A stretch of 64,000 nt of DNA, taken from the NCBI RefSeq assembly GCF_016859285.1, contig NC_053400.1, positions 22,711,001-22,775,000 of the forward strand, in the 5' to 3' direction. Positions 52,456 to 64,000 of the stretch are shown one piece after another; position 1 is the first letter of the stretch; the number at the start of each line of letters is the position of its first letter. The position numbers and the translations under genes are program-made. This DNA is from Xiphias gladius (lineage: Eukaryota > Chordata > Actinopteri > Istiophoriformes > Xiphiidae). Below the pieces are notes generated by a model that had not been told where the DNA came from, made no database searches, and worked only from the letters and a program-made list of their open reading frames with translations.

Positions 52456-53449
52456 CAACCTTTACATTCAGAATTCTACATAATACAGTGTATGATTGGA
52501 TGATGGATGATTAAGCAATAAATATCCCGCTACTGTACTCTGTTTTGTTTTTGTTTTTTTTGTTTTTTTTTAATGTGTCTGTTTCTCTATTGTCAGGATA
52601 TGTCAACTGTCTCAGATGGATTGTTGCATAGTAGATGATTTCACTCCTATAGTAGGGGGTGCATGTTCGCCCAGTGTTCAGATGGAGCTGAATAGCTAAT
52701 CTTTACCTAATCTTTAATTGTTACATGTGACATTTTGGAAGACAGGGAGAGGCACATATCAGATTAAACTAAATCTGTCTTAACAAAATATCAAATTTAT
52801 AAACTGATGTTTATGTCAACACCTAACCCCTCATGAATTTATGAAAAATATCAATAAATATAACCAAACCATGCATGATAGCAATTCTGAAATTTGTATT
52901 AATTGACAATACTGCTGATCCACCACTGAACGATTTAAAATAAAAACCCCACATATAAGAGGGTGGCAGCTTTACAGTGCAGTGCAGCAGCGTCTGCTTT
53001 GCTTTATGTGCGTATATTCCAGCTGCTTCTAGAATCAAATTGCTGATTTCCAGCTTCCTGTCTTGATAGTCTGAAATGAAAGAGTGATTACAGTCTCTGA
53101 AATGCCATAAATAGCTGGAGTGACGCACATACTCTGTCAAATGTCCATTTCATGTGACAAGCAGTTTTAACCGTTTTCCTGTTCAGAACATCAAATTACT
53201 GTATTGAATGAATAATAGAAAATAGAAGGTAGAACTCGTCTTTAGTGCTTTTTCTCTGAACATTTCAATTCTCATGTGTCTCAATGAGCAATTTTGCTGC
53301 CCAAAAAAAAACGTAATTTTCTTTAATTGGAACTCTCAATGTGCTTTCACAGTCGCTATCAATAGATCTGGTAACCCTGCGAGCGTTTAACATGTTTTTT
53401 TAAAAATGGAAATGAGTTGAAAATCTGCTCTTGTCTTAAGTCTGGAGCA

Positions 53450-53679
53450 CAGTGATGGATGAAATATTCAGATCCTTAGCTTAATTAGAAATAGCAATAC
53501 TGGCATATTAACGTGCCTAAAGTAAAGTCCTGTGTGTCTGTGAGTTGTAAAGTAACTAAAGCTGTTAAATAAATGTAATGGAGTAAAAAGTATACAATTT
53601 CCCTCTGAACAACTACCTCAACTAATGTGTGCCTAAGTACAGTACTTGAGTAAATGTAGTTATTTACATTCCACCACTG
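53450..53679. mobile_element. hAT-type MITE (family A), internally deleted copy
   Basis: Begins CAGTGATGGATGAAATATTC and ends ATTCCACCACTG. Flanks ctggagca (53442-53449) and ctggacca (53680-53687) match 7/8. Only 230 bp, with the central part of the 520-bp form missing. Confidence 0.8.
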
Positions 53680-54657
53680 CTGGACCAGAGCTGTAGCAAA
53701 CAGGACTAACAGCTTCTCACGCTGCCAGTGACAGTGTTATGTGAGACAATACAGCCTTGCAGCCCCCTAGAGTCACAGGTCAGCTCCGCTCAACCCAGTT
53801 GAGTTTATTCTTCATTGTTTTCTTTCATGCTTCCCTTGCGAAGACGAGCACTATTTGTCAAAACTCCGCAGTGGATCCCCAAGTTTCTGCCAGATCGACT
53901 GTTAAAGTATGGTTACAGTAAAAGTGGACAGCTGGAGCACATTAGTCACAGTGATGCAACATAATGCACCAGTGTTGTGTCACTGTTATGCAGCACCATT
54001 CTTGTCAGTGAATCAATTTATCGTGCAAATGGAAAACCATAATAGTCTATGACCTTTCTCCACTGCCAGTAATTGCAGGCAATTTGTATTAGTCAAACAT
54101 AATTTACTAAAAGAACAGGAGATGCTGGAATATCTAAGAGCAAGTTTATTCCCAAACTGCAGGCCATTTATTGCAGTATTTCTTGAGGTCATTTGAAATG
54201 GAGAACGTTCATGTTTTTAACCTTTCAGAATTAGAGTTTCCATTTGCACAGTATTAATAAGAAGCAGACGTCCTACATGTTCTTCTACCTTTCTTGGTGG
54301 GGCCTTTTATTCCACAGATATTCAAATGAGGGCCTGTATGCTCTGAATGTAATCAACGGTATTATATACGATGATAAAAAGGTGTTTGCCTCCAGATGAA
54401 ATGTAATCAAACACACTGAAATCAAAATAATTGTCAAAACAAGCATTGTATATGAATCTGCACCTCAATCTGTACCTCATATCAACACCGCTGCAGTGTA
54501 TGGGGATACGACAAATTACTCAAGTGAACAAAAAAATGGAGCTCACAGATACGTCTTCCCCAGCCTCTGAGTAGATCCATATCACAACAAATACAAATTG
54601 GATTTAAGGTCCAAACTCCCTCGAACACACAGAGGTAGCAGGGACTTGTTAGGTTGA

Positions 54658-54917
54658 GTATTTCCCCAAAATGTTGCAGGTCAACATTTTGGGGAAATAC
54701 GCTTATTCTCTTTCTTGCCAAGAGAAACAAAAAAAGATATAACGTGTCAATTAAAGCGCTTTGGACTAGATTTTCTTACCTTTGAAGAGAGCAAGGCTAC
54801 CTGTTTCCACTTGTTTACAGTCTTTGTGCTAAGCTGAGCTAGTGTCACAAGAGTGGTATCAATCTTCTCGTTAACTTTTGGTAAGTATAATCCCCAAAAT
54901 GTTGAACTATTCCTTTA
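54658..54917. mobile_element. MITE family B, copy 3, with duplicated inverted end
   Basis: A 19-bp arm (54658-54676, GTATTTCCCCAAAATGTTG), a 5-nt loop and its perfect inverse (54682-54700) form the left end. The right end CCCCAAAATGTTGAACTATTCC (read as two blocks, CCCCAAAATG and TTGAACTATTCC, to 54917) is the family's terminal inverted repeat. Interior TTATTCTCTTTCTTGCC and TAAGCTGAGCTAG match the family pattern. Confidence 0.7.
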
Positions 54918-54959
54918 TACTTGCAATAATTGATATTTCTGCCCGCTTGCTCAGAAAAA

Positions 54960-55440
54960 AGCTGTAAACATGAGACTGACATTATCATCTTATGAAGTGG
55001 ATGTGGCAAACATGTTAGCAAAGTTGCCAATTTACATACCCAGCAGGGGGCAACATTTAGCATTCACTTTAAGTCATGTTCATGTCCACCTCATGAATGT
55101 GAGTCCAATATTCACTCTCTTTTAGCCCTTTTTTTGGTCTCCACTAACTCCTGAGGCAAATATCTCGCTCTTTAGCCGCTAAATGCTCCATCAGCTAAGC
55201 GCTAACTTTGTCCATCTATCATTTAGCGCTGAGCAGGTAGTGTACAGTGGGTTTTTAGAGTTTTTTTTATTGTAAACAGCTGCCTGCTGGAGCCAACAAT
55301 GATGCTGATGATAGTGCTGAGAGTGAACCAAAACAATAAAGCTGTGGGAGACAAAACCAAAACAATGAGATGAAAGACGCTAAAACGCTCTGTAGAGCTG
55401 AGGAAAACTGAAGAGCTGATAATCTGTTGTGTGTTCATCA
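54960..55440 (+). mobile_element. Interspersed repeat family C, copy 2
   Basis: GTCCAATATTCACTCTCTTT, GCCGCTAAATGCTCCATCAG, GGTAGTGTACAGTGGGTTTT and AAACAGCTGCCTGCTGGAGC occur in the same order as on the minus strand of 21420-21915. Non-coding. Confidence 0.65.
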
Positions 55441-57039
55441 GTATGACCAACTCCTTTCAAATACAATTAGTCATGTGATCCATGTTAATATAAAATGTTG
55501 ATTGTAGATGCTTCAATGGTTCAGGGAGACTCAGGTGGAAAAACTGCTATTGGGAGTATTTTCAGGAAAGAGTTATGCATCATATTTATTACAGAAGAAT
55601 GATCAGAAGTGACTTGCAGCAGTAATGATACACAGCAACCTTCTAACAGCTACAGATGGGAGAACTGTCAAGTTTGGAGCCAAAGTGAAACTACACCATC
55701 TGAAAGCAAGCTTAAAATAGCCAAAGCTGTGGGGAAACTCAGAACAGAGGGGAGAGGGATTAGGGAAAACACTTGTGTCTGCCGGTAACCAAGCAATGGA
55801 AAACCAGCCAGCCACTTGGGGAAAACCGGCCTCTGCTCCACTGTGCCTGTCCCCAAGTGTCCTTCCATATGTGGTGAATTATCTCTCATTTCCCAAGCTA
55901 CTTGGAGTGATTGGAAATCTCACCCTCATTTCTCTCTGTGGCCTTGCACCCCAAGTCAGCCAGCTAAACCGTCTCTGTCCTGGGAGGATCTGTTGGAACA
56001 CATCAGGGCTAAAGTTGGAGGCTCATTACCTCCAAAACATAACGCTTGACCCCATGTCACAAGCTAATCCCTTCCCCTCTGCTCTCTCATCTCCCTCAGG
56101 GTCCTCTGTAGTGTATTTTTCCTTTAGTTGGAGCTATGCTGTGCTTTGATTGGAACAGTTAGTGGGGATATAAATAACCTAATATAAATGGGCAGTGGGT
56201 GCATAGGCTATCAGAAGGATTGTCCGTATAGTTGGTAAATGTCCAGTTGAGGGAGCATCTAGTCTTGACATATGCATATTTGTAATAGAGAATATGTAAA
56301 TGTGGGTATTTTTGTTTTTGTCATCTCATTTCTGCCCCATTGTTACGTTATTTTTCCTCCATTTCATGCCAACTGGAACAACAGAGATGATGAGCAACTG
56401 AAAATGTGGTTGTTTGATAGTTTACTCACACAGTTGAGGCCTGTTCCTGTTTAAGCTTGTATGTTGTCATAATTTCCAATCTGTGATTCTTGACTCTATT
56501 TTTTAATTGTGCCTGCATTAATTCTGTGTATCAAGCTACAGAGAGAACATGAACACGTTGGCTAATCTATTACTGATACTATCAGTACAATGTGTACCTA
56601 AATATTATAGTTTCTGTAGGTGATAGTGACTGTCACAATATTAAAATAGCTGTTTCTAGATGTTTATTATGAATTATCAGGCTTTTTTCACTGAAGACAT
56701 TTTGACATGTCACAGTATGAAAAGCACATGTATAAATAATAAAAATGAATGATGGCTGAATTCCATTTAGCTGCTCCAGTTTCAGGGTCCTGGTATTGTT
56801 CTTGCTGGCTCACTGTCAAACTGTCATGGCTTCCTGGGACACTTGAATACAAAAGAGCATATCATTAATGTTATTAGTCATAAGTGTGCTTTTCCTATAA
56901 TTCAAAATGTCTGCTGTGCAAAATTCTCATCTTTTTATTTATTTTTTTTAATTTTTAGCGAAGATTTGGGATTTCAAAAGCCTTAGTTAGGATTGGGCTT
57001 ATGTCAAAGTCACAATTAAAGAAGTATCATATTGCACTT

Positions 57040-57440
57040 AAAGCTGCATAGACTGATTTTGTGGCACTACAACACAGAAGAACTGCAAAATCGCTGACAA
57101 ACACAGTCCTGTAAGAATCTTACCAAGCCTTTTTGGATAATGTATTAGCAAACAATCCCATCCAGCAGACATGGAGCAACATTACCAAGCAAGTCAAATA
57201 TTAACTCATCTTTCAGCTTTGGTCTGGTCTCCACCAACTACTGAGAAAAAAAATCCTGGTATTTATCTTGGTATTTGCTTGACTTTTTTAACTAGCTAGT
57301 TACTAACTTTGTCTTTTTGCCCTTTCACGCTGGAAATGTAGCGTATGGTTGCTTTATTATAGATTGGTAAAAACAGTGGCTTGCACTGGTGCCCGAACTA
57401 GGGCTGATGAGAGCACACTGAGCCAAATAATAGAGGTGAA
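57040..57440 (+). mobile_element. Interspersed repeat family C, copy 3 (diverged)
   Basis: CTTAAAGCTGCATAGACTGA at the start corresponds to the AAACCTGCAATAACTGATTT end of copy 1. CTCCACCAACTACTGAG and CTAACTTTGTC are shared with copy 2. More diverged than the other two copies. Confidence 0.5.
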
Positions 57441-58409
57441 TGCCACAGAAAAACAAAAAACAAAAAACAAAGAGAGATTTTTGATTCGACAAAGCAGAAG
57501 TTTTATGCCAGAATTTCGTTGGTAGCTTTAAGCCTCCCACCTAGTAGTTTCAAATATGGTGTCTGTGAGAGGGACTTCATTTTTAGTCCATCAGTGACAA
57601 TGTGGCTGCCCCTTTTTTTTTTCTCCTCACAGTTGAGTATGAAAAATTATCCAAAATTAATTAAACCTTTGTCAAAGCAGGCTAATGGAGGGGTATGTAA
57701 CATCTATTTAATTTGTAAAGCTTTGTCTTTTGTGAATGGAAGGTGATTAGTTCGTCGGACACTGTGGGGTGAGTGTCATTCAGCGGACCTTCAATTGTGG
57801 AGCTATTCATAGCAACACTTTGGTCTGAATATAGCTTTGCTTGTCCGTTAGGTCGTCTGGGTCAGCGTTTATAAAGCCTTAATCACAGAGACTGGAGAGC
57901 ACTGCTAATGCAGTTACACACAGGACAATTTCAGGCTGTCTCATTAAATTAAATGTGTTATGGTTTATACTGTGCGAGGTTGCATGTAGCTACAAAGTAG
58001 AAAAGAAAAGATTTCATGCAGTAAATGAGCGATGACCTAATCCATTGCTACAGGTATGAGAGGCTCAATGCATGCATATATACTTGGACAGAATGAATAG
58101 AACAAAAGTATTGATATGGAGATTTTAAGTTAAATGAAATTATACAGTTATGTGGTGCTGGCAACTTGTTTTAATTCTCTTGATGTGTTACAGTCCCACA
58201 TAAGCATTTACAGGCATGTTTCTTCTAATTTATGGTTTTACAACGATCTTTTTGTAACAACTTATCATAATTAATTCTCAAAGAAATACCAACATGGCTC
58301 AATGACCAGATGTGTTAACATTAATGAATAACAGGTACATGCAGTTTAAATTACGACAGACTATGAGGGACAAGGTTTGGGGGAGAAAAAGATTTTGAGA
58401 GTAAGTTGA

Positions 58410-58660
58410 AATATTAACAGAAAAAAAGTCTTGATATTTCAAGAATAAAGTAGAAAATTTACAAGAAAGAAGTCTGCCATTTTAAAGTTATGACTTGAAA
58501 CTCCAAATGTTACAACTTTTTCCTTTTCACTTAAAATGATTATGACTTTAATTTCAAAATGTTACCTTTTTCTCAAAAATGACAACTTTTCCTCATAAAA
58601 TTACGACTTCACTCACAAAAAAGAGCAACATTTTTCTTGTAATATTATGAATTAATTCTC
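58410..58660. repeat. Degenerate short-period repeat region
   Basis: Variants of AAAGTTATGACTTGAAA, TTATGACTTTAATTTCAAAA, AAAATTACGACTTCACTC and TAATATTATGAATTAATTCTC recur every 25-50 bp in alternating sense and antisense-looking form. The pattern resembles a known teleost repeat with GAGAATAAAGTC-type units. Confidence 0.5.
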
Positions 58661-58998
58661 GAGATCTCTCAATTGTTTTCCTAACCATGGCCCTAATACT
58701 CTGTTATAATAAATATTCACCATCTTGAAACAGATTAACAGGTCTACAGCAATAAAAAATGACAAACTGAAAACATAAGTCGACATCATGTCCCAGGCAC
58801 AGAAACAGACTCATCTAAAATATCTTGTGATTTTACTTTTCAGGTCAGTTTACTTCTGAACTTTTACCCACTAACTGAAATATACATTATTAGACATTCA
58901 CAGTCACTTGATGAATTCGTTGCCCTGGAGGAAACGCTGTTACATTAGTCCAGTTGGCCAGGGGAGTAAGCGGGCCAGACAATACAGTATCGCCTTAA

Positions 58999-61423
58999 TC
59001 AGATCGAAATCTTCAGGGGAACTCTCTCCTGGTTGGTTTTGCTCGGCCTTTTGGGGTTCTGGTAGGACAGTCTCACAAATACTACAATGAGGATAGTACC
59101 TGGAATTTACAAAAAAATAAAATACTGAGATATTCAACAACATTGCTGTGTTATTGCTTATTTGTCTGTAAAATATGGTGAATATAAACAGTACACGAAG
59201 CCTTGGAAAATGCAATCTAGTACAATGGACTAACAACAAAGACTACCAAATGCTACGTACAGTGGAGCTTATGCATTATGCACTCTCATTTGCACAGGTG
59301 TTTACGATGTGCTCTAGCGGGCATTAAAACTGTTTTCATCGGCCTCTCTGCTTACCTATGACTGCAAAGGTGCCAAGCAGAATGCCCACTGCAGACTGAA
59401 GAGTTGGCATGCCCTGCAACTGCTTGGCAGCCATTTTGCAGTTCCCTCTGATGTTGCAGGGACACACTGTCACTAACAGGAGAGGAAAAATAGAAAACCA
59501 AAACAACTCACAGATCAGGGCTTTTTAAGATCACACAGCAGAGTAGTTCTGACTAAACAGGAAATACAACTCGCTGAAAAAATTCTGTCTTATGTTTAGG
59601 ATTGGTGTTTGGAAGAAAATTTAAGTTATAGCTAAAAAGCACTATTTTACTTATAAATAATGGAAGATGCATTTGGAGAGTATAACTTGATTTGTTAAGT
59701 TATACAGATTTGTTATACATCGTGTATGAAAAATGAATTTCATGTAGAAGGGGCAAACACAAAATGTCATTTTCACAAGTGAATTTTTTGCAAGAGGGGC
59801 CCAGGAGGTTAACCAATGGACAGCACTCCGTACACCTACACAGCTCATTCTTTTAGCGATATGGTTTATCCTAACCTGTGCATGAGAAGTTATATGTTGT
59901 TTTTGGTATGTATATAAGGTGTCAGAAGGTTATATTTGGCAGAACACAGTCTTGAGAGAGCTGTGTAATCACAAGCCTGAAAAAATCATTTGTAAAGCCC
60001 CATTGTACCATTACTAAACAAGAACAGAACTAGGACAAGCTGGCACACAGGAGTTGATCTCCATTGACTGTTCCTCCGCTCTTGTCCCACAGCCTCCCCG
60101 TGCTCTCTTCGGCTCATCAGCAGGAATGTCAGCATTACCTGGCAAGTTTATGAAGGTGCTCCTGGGAGGGGAGCTGCTGTCAGAGATGGTGAAGGGCACA
60201 GTGTAGACCTCAGGGGCCAGGTATGGGATGTTTAAGGAAAGGTTGGTGTGAGTATCTGAAGGACAAAACACTTGCTTGTTGGTTAAGGAAATGACACATC
60301 AAAATTTGATTAAACTTTCGTTATAAAATTACTAAACAGACAAAAGCCTTTTCTCATTTTGCTTGAATTATGATTCTTTTTTTAAATTACATTTTGATTA
60401 AATTTGCTTATCATCAAAGCCATAATGACATAACAGAAGAACCCTGAACTCTAAATTCAAAACTGGAGTCTGTTGTACTTTTGATGACGTTAGAGAAATA
60501 AATACATGTTTACTGCCTGATACTTGTATTTGGTGGAGTGAGAAACATATGCACAAAAAGCATTGATTCCTGTGCAGCACTAAAATGACGAGCTAGTGCA
60601 CTGTCCAGTGCATCACAGCTTAGAAAAGTAAATTCTTATAAGTTGTTAAATAAGCTAAACGTTTTGTTACATCGAGTAGGAGTGAACTGCAACACTGATA
60701 CATATAGTATGTCCAGATTTTACGAAAAAGTCGTCACGTACAACTTAACAAAGGAACAAAAATCAAGCAAAAACACATCCATGCAACTGCATAACTACAC
60801 AACACACAGAATGAGGGCGGCTAATTCAGCTGTGTGTCTGGAGTGGTCTGGAGTGTTTGAAACTCTTTATCTTATCTTTGCAAATCAGTCTAAAATACAC
60901 GCCTGGCTGCATGACGTAAAAGACCTGCCCAGTAACTAGAAGCGTTTTATCAAGTCGTTTGAACCCTTAACAGAGGGTCTTAAACTCTACGCTTGCACCT
61001 CACCATCATCCCCTTCAAGTCCCATTTATCAGCCAGGGAGGAACAAGCTGTGCAGTTCTTCTCAAGAGGGCGTTAATGTATTTATCCTCTATCTGCACTG
61101 TTTCGCCTCTGATGGGACATCTTTCGCAGGGAGGATCTGTGACCAGCTAACTGCCCAGAACTATTTTGGATGACTGTGATACCAAAAAGCATTTTTACAC
61201 TACAATGCTATGAAATGAGTTACAGTCAGGCTGGATCACATTTCTCTCCTTACTGCTATGAACAGCTAGTAAGAGTGGACTTATGGAATAGAATAAGAGT
61301 GTGCTCTCTCATTAACTGAATTTCTGCATTAAAAGAACTGTCAATCATTTGAACATGGTACATTTGAGAGCCTCTGAAAGGCTTGAGATGAATGGCCATG
61401 CTACACACAAACACATAGACACA

Positions 61424-61471
<48 letters not shown>

Positions 61472-64000
61472 CACATGCACAAACACACACACACACACAC
61501 ACACATGCACTCGTGTTTTTTTTTCATGTGAAGTTGTGGTTGTGTCTGTCACACAAACGGGCAACTCTATAACTGTCATTATACTGGCACAAGTACTCAT
61601 TATTGGTACGACCATTACTGGCTTCGAACAGGTGCAAAGCATTCTGGGAGATTCCTCTTTTAGCCTCCATTAGCTGGCAGGAACCCAGTGGTGACGCCAA
61701 AGAAATTACACAGATGATATAATTACAGCTGGGCTCAATCAATACCAACAGGAACAGGGGAGTGAAGGAGGGAGATTAAAAAAAAAACCTGAGAGGGAAG
61801 TGGTTGAGCTGTTTGAATGACTTAATGATAGACGTCATAGCAGTACATAGTTTGCATTAAATGAGCCCAACACTAGCAGTTTACAACTTAGCAGTTTACA
61901 AGTGCAGAAAAAGGATAATTACATTTTATCTTCTATCCCACATACGAAATGATGCAGGAAGAAAGCAGAATTTACACATCTTCAGGGCCAGATCATTCTG
62001 TTTCTTTGGCTATCTACTCATGACACATGACACATTTTAATTCACATAAGTCAAAGTAACTCAAAACATTAAGCACACTGTGGTAAGCTCTGTGTCCACT
62101 GGATGTATCCAAAATATTCATTTATCAGTAATTTCACGTTGCGTGGCCTTGTGGCTAGTTGATATCAACCTGTCTTCACCAATAAATTCACTTTCCTTAC
62201 TCTCCATATTATTTAGAAGTAGGCTGATTCTTATTAAAACTGGACTCGGCAGTTTACTTGGACCATACTAGTAGAAAGAATCATAAATCCATTTTAAACC
62301 ATCTCAGATGACATGATAATATATAGTATAGTATAGTATATAGTATATATTTATCCGTATTAAAGTCATTTAAAAAAATCAAACATATTTGATATAGTAA
62401 CTGTGATGGCATGTTACAAGTTTCAATGCAGCTTGCTGTGTTCTGGCACTGAGGACAAATTGTAAGCCAGCTCTGGCCCACGCTGTCCGTGGTCGCCAGA
62501 TCTGGTTAGGATTTGTGGGCTTGGATTTGGGTTGATAATTACACGTATTTTGCAGGACTCTGGCCAACTTTGAGACCATGTTGGATCAAAATCAGACCAC
62601 AGTACTTGGGCATAACTGATACTTGAAACACTTGATTGAAAAACCCAAATGATAATTGAAACACCTAATACAATATAAATGTGTCCACTTTGATAGTTGA
62701 TAAAAAGCTTGTTTTGATTTTGATTGGCTACAATTAACCTCATCTTGTTTAACCTACCAAATCAATGTAGAAAAGAAGCTTCTCCTAACAGCCTGATCTT
62801 ACTTGCCTCTCCTCTCTTTTCACCGTGAATCATAACTTTAATACCGTATGCTGTGGGTCGACTGGGTTCACCTAGTCTGCGTCCACCTCACCATTGATTG
62901 GTGTTAGCTTCCAGTTACGTCGAACTGTGGCATCACTGCGCAGGGAGAAGTTGAGCCGTCCTCCATGCTGTGGTCCATCACTGTCCCGTGAGGCCAGCAC
63001 CAGAGCTTGGTCCTCCCAGCGAGGCGTACACAGGTACTTCCAGGAATAGTCTCCAACCAGCACTGGACTGTTGTCATTCACATCCAGGATTTGGACAGTC
63101 ACCAGGGTGGACGCAGATAGGGAAGAGTTTCCTGGGGGGGACACAAGAGATGTGAAAAAGATTACATGAAAAATATAAAACTAACATGTCCTCTTAATCA
63201 CAAGATACTCACAAATAATAACTGCTTTGCTAATCTATAGACTAAGTTGACATACACGGAGTTGTAGTACAGTAGGTTATTACACATTGACATGCTGTGT
63301 ACGGAACAAATTTGAATACATATCTCAATTATTATATTACCATGCTCAAACTAAGGTAATCTCTGTAAAATGAAAGCAGCTGTTGTGAGAAGCAGAGGGC
63401 AAGAGATGTCGCAGCTTCATTGCCAAGATTTGAATGTTATATTTTTTCTGGATGATGATACACCACTCAGTACATTGCAGCAAAATTCTTCACCTTGCCT
63501 AACCTTCTTTGCTGGTTATTTGGATTGTTTTCTGTTCTCTTGCACTCATATTGATTTCTCTTGATCTCACTCTTCTGCAACTTTGTCCTGTCTCCTTTTT
63601 TTGTACATCTGTATTCTTAAGACTCTCTGTCTGTATAGATGTGACTTACAGTATGTGTGTAAGTGTAGGCATGTGTGCTTTTGTGTGTGTGTGCGTGTGT
63701 GTGTGTGTGTGCAGAATGTGCAAAGCAGCATATGAGAGTTAGAGTAACATAAAGATTATTCAGTAGAAAGAAAAATCATTTTGAACCAATGGCTTGTCAC
63801 ATTTAAGAGAATATGTAAAATATCCACAGATCAAATCATATTATCAACATTTTCAAACCCAGAATAACATGTAGGTAAATTAATAATTCACATGAATGGA
63901 ACACGTCCTCAAGCACATACCCCTTTAATCAAATAGTTGTGTGGTATTAATAATGATGAAAGCGGTCTTACGTCCATCCACTGCAATGACCTCCATGGTG
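58999..64000 (-). CDS. cdh16: Cadherin-16-like (7D-type, short-tailed) cadherin, 3' part; 5' end beyond the window
   Basis: Calcium-dependent adhesion protein. Five coding exons are visible on the minus strand, 5' to 3': 63972->64000, 62892-63131, 60139-60255, 59356-59472, 58999-59099 (TGA at 58999-59001). All internal joints are phase 1 with GT..AG, giving about 200 C-terminal residues. Order: end of one cadherin repeat with the Ca2+ motif LDVNDNSPVL; the membrane-proximal repeat (SWKYLCTPRWEDQALVLASR, LRSDATVRRNWKL, NLSLNIPYLAPEVYTVPF); a Cys-rich VTVCPCNIRGNC; a transmembrane segment around AVGILLGTFAVIGTILIVVF. The cytoplasmic tail of about 24 residues ends RVPLKISI. The tail is far too short for a catenin-binding domain, and its VPLK resembles the SVPLKATV end of human CDH16, so CDH16 is preferred over CDH17. 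Position beside nae1-ca7 supports this. Upstream repeats and signal peptide are not in view. Confidence 0.85.
61424..61505. repeat. (CA)n microsatellite pair in a cadherin intron
   Basis: Two pure CA runs (61424-61469, 61482-61505) separated by GCACATGCACAAA. Confidence 0.93.
63681..63711. repeat. (GT)n microsatellite in a cadherin intron
   Basis: GT run interrupted once by GC, between the two most 5' visible cadherin exons. Confidence 0.9.

Larger units (their letters stand above)
41231..58998. other. Intergenic block between ca7 and the cadherin, repeat-rich, no gene recognised
   Basis: No coding exon with family resemblance is visible. Repeats recognised: family A MITEs at 43641, 46319, 49050, 51108 and 53450, family D at 51903, family B at 54658, family C at 54960 and 57040, a nested composite at 46110-46876, and a degenerate ATTATGACTTT-type tandem region at 58410-58660. 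PDP2, expected here from human gene order, was looked for as a long single-exon frame and not found. Confidence 0.6.

Noticed and set aside
55775..56149. 124-residue plus-strand frame
   Set aside because: No recognisable domain, no exon-like neighbours, and an alternative overlapping frame of similar length. Probably chance.
62080..62743. Overlapping frames in a cadherin intron
   Set aside because: None shows cadherin-like sequence or splice-compatible ends. The confirmed exons on either side join in phase without them.

Overview
This window is eukaryotic and almost certainly from a ray-finned fish, most likely a spiny-rayed (percomorph) teleost. The genes have many short exons with GT..AG introns. 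(CA)n/(GT)n microsatellites are dense, and there are many non-autonomous DNA transposons of types common in teleost genomes. I see no bacterial operon structure, CRISPR array, viral gene or novel defence-type system.

Layout. (1) 1-1694, plus strand: the 3' end of an unidentified gene coding for an extremely acidic Glu/Pro/Ala protein with a 14-residue (42 bp) tandem repeat, followed by its 3' UTR. (2) About 2.3-25.0 kb: gene-poor DNA with microsatellites, three strong hairpins and several interspersed repeats. (3) 25028-31647, minus strand: complete nae1 (NEDD8-activating enzyme E1 regulatory subunit), reconstructed as 20 coding exons and 533 residues. (4) 33116-40490, plus strand: complete ca7 (cytosolic alpha-carbonic anhydrase VII), 7 coding exons and 262 residues, arranged head-to-head with nae1 about 1.5 kb away. 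A Tc1-like deletion derivative sits in its intron 1 and a long-inverted-repeat MITE in its intron 6. (5) About 40.5-59.0 kb: intergenic and dominated by hAT-type MITEs and other repeats, with two nested insertions identified in the window overall. (6) 58999-64000, minus strand: the 3' part of a cdh16-like (kidney-specific type, short-tailed) cadherin running off the right edge.

The order nae1 - ca7 - cdh16, with the same orientations, matches human 16q22.1 (NAE1 minus, CA7 plus, CDH16 minus). This independently supports the gene calls. PDP2, which lies between CA7 and CDH16 in human, is not visible here. The three genes do not form one pathway (neddylation, pH/CO2 handling, cell adhesion); their proximity is conserved synteny. 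The main material for a second look is the transposon archaeology: one hAT MITE family with near-perfect 8-bp target duplications, nested insertions, palindromic elements, and MITEs close to or inside the two complete genes.
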